DNA of 64,000 nt, from NCBI RefSeq assembly GCF_035984545.1, contig NZ_JAXCHP010000001.1:372001-436000 (forward strand). Reading direction: 5' to 3'. Shown piece by piece: positions 55,448-62,675 of this stretch. Below the pieces are notes generated by a model. The model did no database searches. It was not told the DNA's origin and was given only the letters and a program-made list of their open reading frames with translations. The DNA is from Cryobacterium sp. GrIS_2_6 (GTDB lineage Bacteria > Actinomycetota > Actinomycetes > Actinomycetales > Microbacteriaceae). Made by a program: the position numbers and the translations under genes. How positions within the stretch are numbered: position 1 is the first letter of the stretch; each line of letters opens with the position of its first letter.

Positions 55448-55792
55448 TCAGGAGGTCCGCCATTCAGGGCGTATTTCTGGAAGCGGCTCGGCGTCGATCC
55501 AGAGGATGGGAGCGGCGGTCGTCCCGACTTCTCCGGTCACGTCGTCTGGGTCACGGAAGGACCACCAGCCACAGGCGCCTTTGGCAAGCTCAAAGAGGTC
55601 GACGGCGTACATTCGACCGTCGGCGGTCAGGTGCGGTCCAGAGCTGCCTCTGGCAACGCCGCGGCCTATCTTGATAGAGCCGTTCTTATAGATTCGGACG
55701 ACGACGATCTCTGCATCCGTGATTGCTGTGTAGCTCCACCCGCGGAGGGACCCAAGGTTTATTAGGCGAGGCCCGAGGCCGTTGTCCATCAC
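55448..55792 (-). CDS. Hypothetical protein, 114 aa
   Basis: Starts MMDNGLGPRLINLGSLRGWS and overlaps the end of the upstream gene by 4 bp, so it is translationally coupled to it. The sequence is beta-rich (YTAITDAEIVVVRIYKNGSI) with GACGWWSFRDPDDVTGEVG. No family recognised. It lacks its own CCGCGCATG motif, consistent with co-transcription from the upstream gene. Confidence 0.6.
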   Translation of the reverse strand: MMDNGLGPRLINLGSLRGWSYTAITDAEIVVVRIYKNGSIKIGRGVARGSSGPHLTADGRMYAVDLFELAKGACGWWSFRDPDDVTGEVGTTAAPILWIDAEPLPEIRPEWRTS

Positions 55793-56061
55793 GGTAGGGG
55801 CTCGAAGGGCGGACCGGGCAGCTGCTCGACCGAAAGCACGATGCCTCCGGTGAAGTGGACGGCACGGTCAACGTCGATGAAGTCGATCAATGCAGGAGTA
55901 CCCGACTCCAGCCGGACCCCAGCGCATGGTGCGTACGGAATGCCCTCGGCCGGCGAGGCCATAGCCCGGCCGGTGACAATGTGCCTGGCGTGGAGGATCA
56001 CCTCGCGGGTGGTGGTGATACGGAAGAGCGAGAGTTGAGTCAAGTCGTGTGTGGTGGGCAT
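55789..56061 (-). CDS. Hypothetical protein, 90 aa (paralogue A)
   Basis: Starts MPTTHDLTQLSLFRITTTRE. It shares with the upstream gene's product the segments FRITT, an acidic middle, and a late GGIVLSVEQLPG-like strand (GG-V-V-Q in both), suggesting tandem duplication. The ATG lies 8 nt after CCGCGCATG. No known family. Confidence 0.6.
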   Translation of the reverse strand: MPTTHDLTQLSLFRITTTREVILHARHIVTGRAMASPAEGIPYAPCAGVRLESGTPALIDFIDVDRAVHFTGGIVLSVEQLPGPPFEPLP

Positions 56062-56078
56062 GACTCTTACATGCGCGG
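56062..56078 (-). promoter_or_regulatory. CCGCGCATG-N8-start motif
   Basis: CCGCGCATG (56078-56070, minus strand), spacer TAAGAGTC, then the ATG of paralogue A. The motif overlaps the last codons and stop of the upstream paralogue. Confidence 0.6.
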
Positions 56079-56447
56079 GACATTGTCAGAATCGATCTCC
56101 ACGATCTCCACGATCTCCACGATCTGCACGATCTGCACGACGTCAACAACCAGGCCGCCAGTCCAACCGCCGCCGTCAGCCCACTGGACGACGGCCGACT
56201 CCCCAATCTCGAAGTTACAGCCGACGGCCGCCCTCTGCGGAGCGCCCTCGCCGATCGCTACCTCGGAGTGAGCGGAAGTCCGGCTTCGAAGGAACGTGAC
56301 GGTTTCGTCCGCGCTGGTCGTGATGCGGAAGATGTTAAACGTTCGCGGGTTGGGTGTGGTGGGGTGGTTCGGGAAATCCGTTTGGGCAAGCTGTGCGGGG
56401 GAGTTTCGCTTCTCGCCGCGGGACCGTTCCAGCGAAGAACTGAACAT
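56067..56447 (-). CDS. Hypothetical protein, up to 126 aa (paralogue B)
   Basis: The core FNIFRITTSADETVTFLRSR and VGCNFEIGESAVVQWADGGG aligns with paralogue A. The C-terminus is a repeat, VVQIVQIVEIVEIVE, encoded by 9-bp units. The start is uncertain: the ATG at 56447 gives a long Ser/Arg/Pro-rich leader, and the family would predict a start near residue 35, where no ATG exists, so the 5' end may be altered. Confidence 0.5.
   Translation of the reverse strand: MFSSSLERSRGEKRNSPAQLAQTDFPNHPTTPNPRTFNIFRITTSADETVTFLRSRTSAHSEVAIGEGAPQRAAVGCNFEIGESAVVQWADGGGWTGGLVVDVVQIVQIVEIVEIVEIDSDNVPRM
56094..56138 (+). repeat. 9-bp tandem repeat, five units
   Basis: Three copies of GATCTCCAC followed by two of GATCTGCAC. 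In frame in paralogue B, giving alternating VEI/VQI triplets; a slippage-prone array. Confidence 0.85.
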
Positions 56448-56516
56448 TTTCCACGGTATGGATTTGCTCGGTGGGGCGGACGCCGTTCCCTTCGGTCCGG
56501 AGACCGGCGCGGCCCT

Positions 56517-56723
56517 CTATTTCCGTGGGGTTCGTGGCATCTTAACCAGAAGGATGAGCATATAGATCCAGGCCCCGAAGACGATGGCCGCTTCTAGGAT
56601 GTAGAAAAGTGGTTTTGGCTGATCGAGTCCGAGGAGCAGAATCTCCAGGGCGACGAAGGGCCCGACGATGACGCCGATCCAGTTCCGGACTCGGCGGCCC
56701 CTCGGTGCAGGTGTGGGCCTCAT
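56517..56723 (-). CDS. Small membrane protein, 68 aa
   Basis: Starts MRPTPAPRGRRVRNWIGVIV: a basic N-terminus, then two hydrophobic segments (GPFVALEILLLGL and YILEAAIVFGAWIYMLILLV) and the basic tail KMPRTPRK. A two-helix hairpin membrane protein; function unknown. A longer frame upstream (to 56960) is Arg/Ser-rich and unlikely to be translated. Confidence 0.55.
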   Translation of the reverse strand: MRPTPAPRGRRVRNWIGVIVGPFVALEILLLGLDQPKPLFYILEAAIVFGAWIYMLILLVKMPRTPRK

Positions 56724-57117
56724 GAGATTCGACCGTCGGCCGAGGACACAAGAGCGAATACGACGCGGCTGGCGTCGCGAGTGCTGTCTGGGCAGGGCAT
56801 GCCGCCAGAGTAGCGGTGAATGCGTTCGTCGCAGTGCCAAACAACCACAGTCCGTCGGGGATACGCTCCCACGGCGGTATGGAGACTGTCGAGTAGCGAG
56901 GCCAGTTCGAAAAAACGCACTTGAGCGTCTAACAAAAAGCTGGCGAGCTTGCCCACACACCCCCTGGTCTGGGGCGAGAAACGCGACTCTGCAAGCAATA
57001 TGGTTTGCTCAAGCGTGCTCAGCATTTTGGTGTGTATGGATTCGCTTCGGGACCAGTCGTCATTAGCGAAACGGGGGTTTTGGTGAGCACAGTCAACATC
57101 CTGAGGGCAATGAATAG

Positions 57118-58491
57118 GTGGATCAGACACCGGGAGACATCGTTGGGCCGCTGTTCCAGAGACGGGTCGGCGCAGTGAAGTTGCGGTATCGACGACAGCT
57201 TTCGTCGTTCGCGTTGCTGTGCGTCCTCGCCATCGGCCTCCTGACTTCCTGCTCCGTTATTGGAAACTCCGCCAAATCATGGCTTGAGGGCAGTCCTCTC
57301 GTTAGCAGCGCGAAGGTGTTCACATGCTGGTGCGTCCCGAGAGTCACCGCCACCCTCAGAGATTCCGTCACCGAGAGTCAGGTACGCCAGTTCGCAGTCG
57401 AAGCTTCGGACTACCTCAGGCGCGTCAATTCCGCCAAGGCTCCCCAAGACACGGTGGATATCGACCTTGACTACCGCAGCGCCTCCTTCGCGATAAAAGA
57501 GGACCGGAACGTGACCACGCAGATAGTGGACAGGGCTTTGGCCGTCAGCCACGATCCGCGAGTGACCTCTGTGGCCGCCTCCGAATCCTTCACTTCGATC
57601 TCCACGTCCAGAGATCAGCTGGCAGACGTGTATGCCCGCTATGCCAACCCTGAAAAGCTCCAACTCACTGTCTATGACGACAAGACGAGTTTGAATTTCC
57701 ATGTCGGCGACAACGACCCCACTGGGTCGCTAACGTGCACACCACAAGCGGCTCTTGTCGCAGAAGCGCGCAATCTTCTCGCCGATTCGCGCGTCACGGG
57801 CGCCCGTCTCGACCTGTGCAGTGCGGTGGACGTGGCGGTGACCAAAGCCAATGACGCCGCAGCCATCCGCTCTCGTTTTCTTGAGCTAGCCTCAGACCCG
57901 GCGCTCAGTTTCGTGAAGTTTTCTGTGAGCTCGGGTGGTTCCAAGGACAACCCTTACGACCCAAGCCTTCCCCTGTCTTCCACTTCCTCGTTTTACGGGG
58001 TAACTCTCGACACTCTTGCCGTACTGAAGCTCCTCGAAGTGACACCTGGAGTGCAGGGGTACGACATGGGCTACATCCTCCAGGTCTGGGTGTCCAACCC
58101 CGCCAAGCTGAGATCGGTAGTGGAGAGGGTGAATGCGCGGGCCGTCGCTGCGGGAATTCCAGGCATCCGGTTCTCGTCCGGAAACGTCAGCGTCTCCGAC
58201 GACAAGGACGCCGGACCGATGTCTGCCCAACTTGACCTCATCGACGAAATGGCCAGACTCCAATCGGCCAACACCGAGCTCACGTTCGATGTGAACGCAA
58301 TGGACATCACCATCAGTATCCCGAAGTACACGTCGAAACTCGGCCACGCAGTCGTTCAGGCGGGTCTCGAGGAACGCCCGTCCCGTGAATACGGCACGGA
58401 ACCTCACGCCCTCCGCCTGCACAGCCAGATGACGTTGTCCGCAGCCTCCGTCTCGACTACAACCCGCGCCCGTTCCCGCTCTGCGGCCTGA
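57118..58491 (+). CDS. Putative lipoprotein, probably 3'-altered
   Basis: Up to 457 residues. A basic segment KLRYRRQ, a hydrophobic core (FALLCVLAIG) and lipobox LTSC indicate a lipoprotein; a GTG at 57175 would give a more typical signal length than the GTG at 57118. The body has repeated alpha/beta stretches but no known domain. The last ~30 codons lie antisense to the dnaE2 remnant (from 58404) and read SVSTTTRARSRSAA, which looks like fusion to foreign sequence, so the original C-terminus is probably lost. Confidence 0.55.
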   Translation: MDQTPGDIVGPLFQRRVGAVKLRYRRQLSSFALLCVLAIGLLTSCSVIGNSAKSWLEGSPLVSSAKVFTCWCVPRVTATLRDSVTESQVRQFAVEASDYLRRVNSAKAPQDTVDIDLDYRSASFAIKEDRNVTTQIVDRALAVSHDPRVTSVAASESFTSISTSRDQLADVYARYANPEKLQLTVYDDKTSLNFHVGDNDPTGSLTCTPQAALVAEARNLLADSRVTGARLDLCSAVDVAVTKANDAAAIRSRFLELASDPALSFVKFSVSSGGSKDNPYDPSLPLSSTSSFYGVTLDTLAVLKLLEVTPGVQGYDMGYILQVWVSNPAKLRSVVERVNARAVAAGIPGIRFSSGNVSVSDDKDAGPMSAQLDLIDEMARLQSANTELTFDVNAMDITISIPKYTSKLGHAVVQAGLEERPSREYGTEPHALRLHSQMTLSAASVSTTTRARSRSAA

Positions 58492-59690
58492 CGCGCCCGA
58501 ACTTTCCTCGCAACGTCCAGCAGGTCCCACATTTGCTCGCCGGTCAGAGAAACCCCGCGGGCACCGGTGCAACGGGTTCGCCCGCGGATGAGGGCGAAGT
58601 GGGTGCGGAACACCGGTGCCGCGATCTGCGCCTGTGCGTCGTGGAAGAACACCACGTTGGAGACGGGCCCGGTGCCGTCGTCGAGGGAGAGGAACACAAC
58701 GCGTTTGCCGCTTCGCATCGGGGGCGTGTGGGTGGCCCGGCGGACCCCGGCGACGAGGACCTCGGTGCCACCCGGAAGGTTCACGAGCTCCGACGCGGGC
58801 GTGACCCCGAGTTCTTTGAAGAGGGGGTAGAACCGGGTCACTTGGTGGTGGCTGACGGCGAGGCCGAGGTCTCGGAGTTCCACGTCTGTTTGGGTGCGGC
58901 CGCGGAGGTCGAGGGCGGTGACCGACCGGTAGAAGTCGGGCAGTGGCAGTTCGATGTCGAAGGCGAGCTGGTCGGGGCCGACGGGGAGGGCGCGGCCGCC
59001 GAGGCCCTGGATGTAGGCGAGCAGGTCGCCGCGGCGGGCCCGGTCGTAGCCGATGAACGAGTCGAGGGCGCCGACCCGGGCCAGGGCTTCGAAGGTGCGC
59101 CGGCGCGGCCGCACCCGGTCCCGGAAATCCTGCAGGGACGAGAACGGCTGATGCTCTGCGATCCGCTGCCGCTCTGTCGCGGTGCATCCGGCGAGTTCGG
59201 GCAGGGCGAGGCGGATGGCGAGCTGCCCGTCGCCCTGCTGCTCGACCCGATATTCCAACGCTGACTTCTGGATGTCGAGGCCGAGGACGGGAACGCCGAG
59301 GTTGCGGGCTTCGGCGACGATGAGGTCCTTGGGCCACATGCCCGGGTCGTGGGTGAGGAGCCCGGCGAAGAAGGGTGCCGGGTGATGCGTTTTCAGCCAG
59401 GCGCTCTCGTAGGAGGTCCGGGCGGACGCCGCCCCACGGGCTTTGGCGAAGCCGAAACTGCCAAACCCGGACAGAACCTTCCATGCCCGGTCGGTGACCG
59501 GGCGCTCGAACCCGCGGGTGGCAGCTTGCTCCCGCACGTACGTTTCGATCTCGGCGAGGTCGCCGGATTTGCCGACGTGCCGGCGGAACACGTCGGCTTG
59601 GCCCATCCCGCAGCCGGTGAGCTCGTCAAAGATGCGCATCACCTGTTCGTGGAAGACGACGACACCGTTGGTTTCAGCGAGGAACGGTTA
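58404..59690 (-). pseudogene. dnaE2: Error-prone DNA polymerase DnaE2, C-terminal fragment
   Basis: The remaining ~425 residues begin FLAETNGVVVFHEQVMRIFD (open frame without a start codon) and include LTGCGMGQADVFRRHVGK, SGFGSFGFAKARGAASARTS, the helix-hairpin-helix region FEALARVGALDSFIGYDRAR and the OB-fold part VLVAGVRRATHTPPMRSG. A full DnaE2 has about 1100 residues; the PHP and palm parts are missing. The natural stop is kept. It is a passenger remnant of an ImuB-DnaE2 mutasome cluster. Confidence 0.85.
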
Positions 59691-59692
59691 AC

Positions 59693-59878
59693 ACGTTCAC
59701 GTACATCGTGATCGCCCTCGCCTCTGTGGTCGAGAACATGCGTCAGATGCTGAGCTTCTACAAGCGCAAACTCGCGATCACGGCGGTGACGGCAAAGAAC
59801 CGCGAGCTCCCGGGCACGTTCTGGCAGAGCGCCGGGCCCGCTCCCGTCAACGATGAGGGTCTACAACCGCCCGGCTAG
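59693..59878 (+). pseudogene. C-terminal gene fragment, transposase-like tail
   Basis: An open frame from the dnaE2 breakpoint reads TFTYIVIALASVVENMRQML then SFYKRKLAITAVTAKNRELP and GTFWQSAGPAPVN, ending at TAG. The helical ASVVENMRQ segment followed by a basic stretch recalls tails of DDE transposases, but the assignment is weak. No start codon; probably what is left after a deletion that also cut dnaE2. Confidence 0.35.
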
Positions 59879-59929
59879 AACTAGCCAGCTCCCAACACAC
59901 CCCGCTTACCCGCAATGCGAGTCCCTTCG

Positions 59930-59961
59930 GCGTACCTGCAGCGTCAGGTGCGCCTTTTTTG
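59930..59961 (+). terminator. Rho-independent terminator
   Basis: Stem GGCGTACCTG/CAGGTGCGCC with one mismatch and a 6-nt loop, followed by six T residues. It lies after the 59.9-kb fragment. Confidence 0.7.
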
Positions 59962-60024
59962 CGTCTAACCCCGGGCATTGCTCGGCCGCGAAGAGGCGAG
60001 GGCAATCGTTTTCGGGCAAAAAAA

Positions 60025-60067
60025 ATAGGCCGGACAACCGATATCGGTTGTCGCGACCTATTTCCCA
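60025..60067. repeat. Long palindrome near the resolvase gene (res-site or terminator candidate)
   Basis: The centre is a perfect 20-bp palindrome GACAACCGATATCGGTTGTC (60033-60052). Outer arms AAATAGG and CCTATTT extend it to about 43 bp with one bulge. It is about 200 bp upstream of the serine resolvase. On the minus strand it ends in CCTATTTTTTTT, so it could equally serve as a terminator. Confidence 0.55.
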
Positions 60068-60107
60068 AACGGAAGTCCGGAATACTCCAAAACTCTCTGG
60101 TGGTCAT

Positions 60108-60124
60108 ACGGAGTGCATGCGCGG
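60108..60124 (-). promoter_or_regulatory. CCGCGCATG-N8-ATG motif without a convincing gene
   Basis: CCGCGCATG (60124-60116, minus strand), spacer CACTCCGT, then an ATG (60107) opening a frame that runs through the palindrome and does not look coding. Perhaps the surviving promoter and first codons (MTTREFWSIPDF) of a lost orphan gene. Confidence 0.45.
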
Positions 60125-60254
60125 AGCGTCCCAAAAACGACCGGTTGTGGGACCGCCGCCCGAAAGTCGGACGCGCCGCGCATGGTTATCCCAGAAGTCG
60201 TCCTAGTAGCTTTCCATTCCCGGAAGCTCCAGTTGACGTATTCGGGAAGGCAAC

Positions 60255-60809
60255 ATGTCGATCATCGGCTACGCACGAGTCTCCACCGAGGACCAGAACC
60301 TCGACGGACAGCTTCTGGCCTTGAACGGAGCAGGCGCCGAGAAGATTTTTCAGGATCACGGAGTCAGCGGCACAAAGACGACCAGGCCTGGACTTGACGC
60401 GGCGCTCGCCTACCTCAGAGACGGCGACGTCCTTCTGGTACATCGCCTAGACAGGCTGGGGCGGTCGACTCTTCATGTGCTCGCGTTGATCCAGGAACTG
60501 GGGGGTAAGGGCGTCGGCTTCCGATCGCTCACAGAGAGTGTAGACACAACCACTCCCGCGGGGCGACTGCTCCTGACCCTCTTGGCCGGCCTGGCCTCCA
60601 TGGAGAGGGAAGTGACTGTGGAGCGGACCCGCGCCGGTCTCGCCGCTGCCCGAGCCCGCGGTCGCATCGGTGGTCGTCCGAGGGCGCTGACCGCTGCACA
60701 GATCGAGCTGGCCAAGATTATGTATGCCCGAGGCACAGCGGTCTCGGCCATCGCTGCCGAGCTGGGGTGTGGCCGCTCCACGGCCTACCGGGCTCTAGAG
60801 GCTGCCTAG
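60255..60809 (+). CDS. Small serine recombinase (resolvase/invertase family)
   Basis: A 184-residue enzyme. Catalytic Ser10 lies in IIGYARVSTEDQNLDGQL. Further residues are VHRLDRLGRSTLHVLALIQE and GLASMEREVTVERTRAGLAA (E-helix), with a C-terminal HTH (AAELGCGRSTAYRALEA). GGAAGG precedes the ATG. It resembles Tn3-type resolvases and plasmid-multimer resolvases. Its 3' end overlaps the integrase gene by 4 bp in a convergent arrangement. Probable target: the palindrome at 60025-60067. Confidence 0.92.
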   Translation: MSIIGYARVSTEDQNLDGQLLALNGAGAEKIFQDHGVSGTKTTRPGLDAALAYLRDGDVLLVHRLDRLGRSTLHVLALIQELGGKGVGFRSLTESVDTTTPAGRLLLTLLAGLASMEREVTVERTRAGLAAARARGRIGGRPRALTAAQIELAKIMYARGTAVSAIAAELGCGRSTAYRALEAA

Positions 60810-62212
60810 TCATTCCAGACAACGACGAGATCTTCCGCGCTGTACCGGGTGCCGCTTCCTGCGGTCATGATCACGACAGTCAGCAGTCGGGCCACCACAT
60901 CGCGCTGGGCGCTCATGTCCAGCTCATCCCATTTTTGTTGAACGTCGCCACCGGTCAGATGGGCAAGAGGTGTTGACGGCCGCGCCGTATCGAGCATCCG
61001 CTGAGCTTTCGTTCGAGCCTCGCCGCTGGCTGCCGTCATGCTCCGCAGTTGCTCCCGCGTGATCTCTCCGGCCATGAACATCTGGCTGACCACGAGGTCC
61101 TTGGCGTTGACGGCGTCGATTGCTGACTGGGCCTTTTCGGCGACACCGCTGTCACTGGTCGCAAACAGATCGATCGCATCCGGCATCCCGAGCCGCCCAA
61201 CGACGAGCTCAACAATAGAGGCGTCCACAGCCTCCTGGTGCCTCCTCACCTTGTAACAGATCGAGCAGTTGTACGCCGGCGGCTGTCGTTTGGTTGCACC
61301 GGTCTTCTCGCTGACGACGGTCCTGCCAATCTGCCGGCGCATCACCCCACCGCACAACCCGCAGAGTGCAAGACCCGACAACAGATACTTGAACCCCGGG
61401 CCGACATGGTTTGACCGTCGCGCCGGGTCTTTCAGTAGGGCGACCAGCCGTTCGTAGGTGGCCTGATCATAGAGCGGTTCGGTGGTCGACTGACCGATAA
61501 TTCGGCCTTGGTATTGCCGGAGACCGGCATTGGTTGGCCGGAGCAAAATCTGTCTGAGGATCGTCGAGTTCCAGAGTGGAGCTTTTGGCCCGTGGATCCC
61601 GCGGGCGTTGAAATCCGTGACGACGGATCGCAACGACTCGAGGGCCAGGATCCGTTCGGCTGCTTCTCGGACGACGGCCCCATACTCCGGATGGATTTTG
61701 TCCTGGCCTATACCCGCCGAATCCTTGGTCCGGGCGTATCCGTAGGGCGCATATCCGTGTGGCTCGCCGGCCTGAGCCTTCTGCAGGAATTTGCGCTTCA
61801 GCCTTGTGCTCATTGCTTCGGTCTCGTACCCCGCGATCGTCCCGAGGGTTCTCGCCATCATCCGGCCGACGGGGGTCGATAAGTCAATCTCGCCGGTGGT
61901 AGTTGCGAGCTCAAGTTTGAGGTCATTCGCCATATTGATGAACCCTTCGAGCTCCATAGGCTTTCGGGTCAACCGGTCTATCGAGTACGCGACGATTGCC
62001 TGGATTGCGCCGGAGCGCACGTCCGCTAGCATTCTCTCGAACTGCGGCCGCGGCTTCTTGGACGATGCGCTCACATCGTTATCGACGTAAATCCCGGCGA
62101 CATCCCACTCCAGCTTGGCGGCCTTCACGATGCAGTCCTGGCGCTGGCGCTCAACACCGAGCCCCTCTCCCGCGGAATCCATGGAAATCCGGCAGTAAAT
62201 CGCAGCTCTCAT
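60806..62212 (-). CDS. int: Large serine recombinase (integrase of the element)
   Basis: A 468-residue integrase. Catalytic Ser10 is in AAIYCRISMDSAGEGLGVER. The resolvase domain continues with VAYSIDRLTRKPMELEGFIN and STPVGRMMARTLGTIAGYET. The recombinase domain spans about 160-260. The zinc-ribbon domain has CGLCGGVM and YNCSICYK, followed by a coiled-coil-like helix (AEKAQSAIDAVNAKDLV). The start lies 27 bp from the crossover CCG at 62239, so the attachment arm overlaps its leader. It would integrate the element by attP x attB crossover in tadC; excision needs a directionality factor, which I could not identify. Confidence 0.95.
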   Translation of the reverse strand: MRAAIYCRISMDSAGEGLGVERQRQDCIVKAAKLEWDVAGIYVDNDVSASSKKPRPQFERMLADVRSGAIQAIVAYSIDRLTRKPMELEGFINMANDLKLELATTTGEIDLSTPVGRMMARTLGTIAGYETEAMSTRLKRKFLQKAQAGEPHGYAPYGYARTKDSAGIGQDKIHPEYGAVVREAAERILALESLRSVVTDFNARGIHGPKAPLWNSTILRQILLRPTNAGLRQYQGRIIGQSTTEPLYDQATYERLVALLKDPARRSNHVGPGFKYLLSGLALCGLCGGVMRRQIGRTVVSEKTGATKRQPPAYNCSICYKVRRHQEAVDASIVELVVGRLGMPDAIDLFATSDSGVAEKAQSAIDAVNAKDLVVSQMFMAGEITREQLRSMTAASGEARTKAQRMLDTARPSTPLAHLTGGDVQQKWDELDMSAQRDVVARLLTVVIMTAGSGTRYSAEDLVVVWND

Positions 62213-62265
62213 AGCTACATCGTAATGTCTGTTTCTTTCCGCTCGTATTCCTGATCCTCCCCATG
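62213..62265 (+). other. attR, right attachment junction
   Basis: The element arm (TACATCGTAATGTCTGTTTC then TTTCCG) meets tadC sequence CTCGTATTCCTGATCCTC. Core CCG at 62239-62241. Read outward from the core, the arm CGGAAAGAAACAGACATTAC partly matches the left arm CGACCAGAAGCAAATTGTG (AGAA-CA-A and GATG blocks), the inverted symmetry expected of a serine-integrase attP. Confidence 0.85.
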
Positions 62266-62319
62266 ACGATCCTGTTCGCGATCTTCCCCGGCCTCTTCAT
62301 CCTGCAGGCCGGTTTCTGA
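62239..62319 (+). pseudogene. tadC: tadC 3' fragment (last 26 codons)
   Basis: Reads PLVFLILPMTILFAIFPGLF and ILQAGF then TGA: the final membrane helix of TadC. It is in frame with the 5' part ending at 24368. No start codon of its own, so it is not translated independently. Downstream Tad genes may lose transcription from the tadA promoter because of the insertion. Confidence 0.95.
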
Positions 62320-62433
62320 CCGTGCCTGCCTCGACCGCATACCTGGACCGCTCCCTGGCACCCTCACCACCTGCACGAAAACCTCTGACACGACAACCAC
62401 TGACACGACGACCACCGGGAAGAGGAGACGAAC

Positions 62434-62619
62434 ATGAACACCCTGACGCAGCGCATCCGCAGCCAGTGGAAGGCGAGGTACGACGACACCGGGGACGTGC
62501 CCGGCTGGGTCCTGTTTACGCTGATGACCGCCGGGCTGGTGATCGTGATCTGGGGTCTCGCCGGGCCGGCGCTGAGCGGCATCTTCCAACAGGCGATCAA
62601 CCGGGTGAGCGGACTCTGA
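62434..62619 (+). CDS. Small membrane protein of the Tad locus
   Basis: A 61-residue protein, MNTLTQRIRSQWKARYDDTG at its start, then one transmembrane segment (GWVLFTLMTAGLVIVIWGLA) and a short tail ending VSGL. Position between tadC and tadE is where actinobacterial loci often encode the Flp pilin or a pilin-like protein. It lacks the usual Glu-Tyr after the cleavage glycine, so I call it pilin-like at most. GAAGAGGAG precedes the ATG. Confidence 0.75.
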   Translation: MNTLTQRIRSQWKARYDDTGDVPGWVLFTLMTAGLVIVIWGLAGPALSGIFQQAINRVSGL

Positions 62620-62675
62620 CGCGTTCGGCCTGCCCTGCGCAGCGCGTCGCGCCGCAGACCGGCGGTCGGCGAGGG

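Larger units (their letters stand above)
24369..62241. mobile_element. Integrated element of 37.9 kb inserted in tadC
   Basis: The boundaries are defined by a split gene. Joining base 24371 to 62242 recreates an uninterrupted tadC frame encoding the canonical C-terminus. A large serine integrase (60806-62212) starts 27 bp inside the right boundary, as expected for such elements. The interior contrasts with the flanks: lower and variable GC, IS elements, orphan genes, a replication block, a sugar operon and a candidate defence gene. I recognise no capsid, portal, terminase, relaxase or type IV secretion genes, so it may be a satellite, a decayed phage-like element or an unclassified integrative element. 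Confidence 0.92.

Noticed and set aside
56094..56138. Possible CRISPR-like array
   Set aside because: The units are 9 bp with no spacers; it is a simple in-frame tandem repeat. No CRISPR array or cas gene was seen in the window.
59847..60107. Minus-strand frame starting MTTREFWSIPDF behind a CCGCGCATG motif
   Set aside because: After about 12 codons it runs through the palindrome, a poly-T tract and a terminator; composition is not coding-like. The motif is kept as a site only.
60176..60184. Plus-strand CCGCGCATG upstream of the resolvase
   Set aside because: No start codon at the 8-nt position and the second spacer base is T; the resolvase has an ordinary Shine-Dalgarno start at 60255.
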